Position numbers and translations under genes: made by a program. Source: an uncultured Victivallales bacterium (GTDB lineage Bacteria > Verrucomicrobiota > Lentisphaeria > Oligosphaerales > JAFGRS01). Taken from it: a stretch of DNA of 7,022 nt. The notes below the pieces were generated by a model. That model did no database searches and was not told where the DNA came from. It saw only the letters and a program-made list of their open reading frames with translations. The stretch is taken from contig CAILKC010000462.1 in NCBI GenBank assembly GCA_903834675.1, positions 1 to 7,022 on the forward strand. The letters run 5' to 3'. Shown here in pieces: positions 5,568-7,022 of the stretch (position 1 is the first letter of the stretch; every line of letters begins with the position of its first letter).

Positions 5568-6812
5568 ATGCCCACGGCTGACGAGACGAGCCGGCTGATG
5601 TCGCTGAACCCCGCGCTGATTGAGCGCATTTACGAGTGTGCGAGCATTCGGCGCTGGAATGATCAGGTGCGGCCGGTCGAGTTCACCGAACTCGACAAGC
5701 AAGCCCACAAGATGATCATCGCCTACGTGCTGGGCCGCTTCGAGGAGGAGGCCGGCGCCAAGGTGGACTGGATCCGGCTCATCGAGGGCGGCATCTTCGA
5801 GATGCTGCACCGGGTCTTGCTCACGGACATCAAGCCGCCGGTGTTCCACAAAATGATGCGGGAAAAAGGACCGGAACTGAATGCCTGGGTGCTGCACAAC
5901 CTCGAGGCCGAGACCGCGCCGGTGAAGGCCGGCTTCCGCGAGCACTTCGAGCAGCATCTCTCGGACAGCGCCTATGCGCGCCGGGAGAAGCGGCTCTTGC
6001 GGGCGGCGCACTACCTGGCCACGCAGTGGGAGTTCAACATCCTCTTTAAGATGTGTCCTTTCGTCTACGGCATCGAGCGCATCAAGGAGGACATTGAGGG
6101 CCAGATCGAGGATCACTATGACCTGGTCGGGGTGCAGAAGATCACCCTGGGCCGGAAGACCTCGGGATTTGTGGACCTCTGCGGTCAACTACGCTTCCAG
6201 CGGCGCTGGTCACAGTCGCCACGGATTCCGGAGACCTCGGTGCTGGGGCACATGCTAATCGTGGCCATCTTCACGTATCTGTGCCTGCGGGAGCTGGGGG
6301 CCTGCGATCGGCGGCTCTACAACGGTTTCTGGGCTGGCCTGTTCCACGATCTGCCCGAGGTACTGACGCGGGACATCACCTCGCCGGTGAAGGCGGCGGT
6401 GGAAGGCCTGGAGCAGATCATCAAGGAGTACGAGCGCATTCAGATGGAGGAGCGGTTGATGCCGTTGGTGCCGCGCGACTGGCATGCCGAGCTGTCGTAC
6501 TTTGTAGAGAACGAGTTCGCCAACCGCGCCATGGAGGGCGGTCGCGTCCGGGCCGACCTGAGCATCGAGGAGATGTGTACGACCTACAACCACGATGAGG
6601 CCAACGCCGTGGACGGCGAGGTCATTCGCTGCTGCGATCACCTGGCGGCGTTTATCGAGGCGTCGCTCTCCATCGGCCACGGGATCACGTCCAAGCATCT
6701 GACCGAAGGGGTGGAGCGCTTGCGCAAGCGTTACCACGACCGGCAGGTGGCCAGCCTGGACTTCGGCGCCCTCTACCGCGCTTTCGACCCCGACCGCGCC
6801 GACAGGCGCTAA
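5568..6812 (+). CDS. HD-superfamily phosphohydrolase, YfbR/5'-deoxynucleotidase type, with tandem HD folds
   Basis: The 414-residue product is complete from ATG to TAA. The C-terminal half carries the YfbR-like metal-site pattern: His228 (SVLGHML), His260-Asp261 (GLFHDLPEVLTRDITSPVK), Glu264, Asp269 and Asp357 (IRCCDHLAAFIEA). Relatives remove phosphate from deoxynucleoside 5'-monophosphates in the cytoplasm, so a nucleotide phosphohydrolase role is likely; the substrate is inferred. YfbR is about 200 residues, and this protein is twice that because the N-terminal half is a second, degenerate HD fold: His47 is kept, but the HD pair is Glu78-Met79 and the last ligand is His148. No signal peptide or membrane segment is evident. 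I recall similar full-length proteins in other bacteria (COG1896-type), so the architecture is probably conserved. An in-frame ATG at 5601 is an alternative start. Neighbours give no pathway clue. Confidence 0.88.
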   Translation: MPTADETSRLMSLNPALIERIYECASIRRWNDQVRPVEFTELDKQAHKMIIAYVLGRFEEEAGAKVDWIRLIEGGIFEMLHRVLLTDIKPPVFHKMMREKGPELNAWVLHNLEAETAPVKAGFREHFEQHLSDSAYARREKRLLRAAHYLATQWEFNILFKMCPFVYGIERIKEDIEGQIEDHYDLVGVQKITLGRKTSGFVDLCGQLRFQRRWSQSPRIPETSVLGHMLIVAIFTYLCLRELGACDRRLYNGFWAGLFHDLPEVLTRDITSPVKAAVEGLEQIIKEYERIQMEERLMPLVPRDWHAELSYFVENEFANRAMEGGRVRADLSIEEMCTTYNHDEANAVDGEVIRCCDHLAAFIEASLSIGHGITSKHLTEGVERLRKRYHDRQVASLDFGALYRAFDPDRADRR

Positions 6813-6910
6813 GTGGGGTTGGCACTCGTGGGCGCAAGTCAGCTCCGTAGGGGTTCGCTTGTCTGAGAACCGCAGAGGGGCGAGGGCCTGCCCGCCGTGG
6901 TGGGTCGAGA

Positions 6911-6947
6911 GACGAGGGGGGACGCAGTGTCCGAGTCCCCCCCCGTC
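6911..6947. terminator. Strong GC hairpin downstream of the HD gene, possible terminator
   Basis: The arms 6911-6923 and 6935-6947 pair at 12 of 13 positions (one A-C mismatch) around an 11-base loop. The stem contains six consecutive G-C pairs. It lies about 100 bases after the stop codon of the HD gene. No T-run follows, so it is not a standard intrinsic terminator; RNA stabilisation or a repeat-element remnant are alternatives. Confidence 0.4.
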
Positions 6948-6980
6948 GATTCGATCCCGATTTCGATGTCCATCTCGATC
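6945..6980. repeat. CGAT-rich degenerate simple repeat
   Basis: CGAT occurs five times in 36 bases (starting at 6947, 6952, 6958, 6964 and 6976), interspersed with short C- and T-runs. It directly follows the GC hairpin and reads like a decayed short tandem repeat in non-coding DNA. Confidence 0.45.
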
Positions 6981-6987
6981 CGCCATC

Positions 6988-7010
6988 CCGCCGCTACGGT
7001 TTCGCGGCGG
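6988..7010. repeat. Small perfect hairpin near the right edge
   Basis: CCGCCGC (6988-6994) pairs fully with GCGGCGG (7004-7010) around a nine-base loop. No T-run follows within the window. With such high GC this may be chance or part of an element cut by the window edge. Confidence 0.3.
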
Positions 7011-7022
7011 CACCCCCAGCCG

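Noticed and set aside
5490..6188. Minus-strand open frame of 232 codons over the start of the HD gene
   Set aside because: Antisense to a clear HD-family coding region and overlapping the element's terminal repeat.
6255..7013. Minus-strand open frame of 252 codons over the HD motif and tail
   Set aside because: It covers the conserved HD metal-site region in antisense, and its N-terminal part is a translation of the CGAT-rich run.

Overview
The window is GC-rich bacterial DNA. It holds two real protein genes on the + strand, one tRNA gene and a large palindromic repeat element. The first gene's layout is paired PQQ-type beta-propeller segments around a methyltransferase-like domain, with a carbohydrate-binding-like region in front and a Cys-x-Cys motif near the C-terminus. 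That layout, as I recall it, is typical of very large planctomycete proteins, so a Planctomycetota or close PVC-group genome is the best guess. No rRNA or other marker gene is present to confirm this.

Layout: (1) 1-4974, a giant protein gene that most likely begins upstream of the window, because the reading frame is open to base 1 and the partial first copy of a tandem protein repeat continues upstream of the first visible ATG. (2) 4975-5066, a short spacer with a plausible tRNA promoter. (3) 5067-5143, a complete tRNA-Arg with anticodon CCT and an encoded CCA. (4) 5144-5255, gene-free and visibly richer in A+T. (5) About 5256-5535, a near-symmetric inverted repeat of roughly 270-280 bp with nested hairpins, which looks like a non-autonomous (MITE/REP-like) element. 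(6) 5568-6812, a 414-residue HD-superfamily protein of the YfbR/5'-deoxynucleotidase type; its N-terminal half is a second HD fold that has lost its metal ligands. (7) 6813-7022, a non-coding tail with a strong GC hairpin, a CGAT-rich stretch and a second small hairpin.

The two protein genes show no sign of forming an operon. They are separated by about 590 bp holding the tRNA and the repeat element, they differ in C/G strand bias, and the HD gene has its own candidate promoter just outside the right end of the palindrome. The observations most worth following up are the palindromic element and its closeness to that promoter, the catalytic plus degenerate HD tandem, and the methyltransferase-like insert with an eroded SAM-binding loop in the giant protein. 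I do not see a defence system, a CRISPR array or a recognisable new multi-gene system here.
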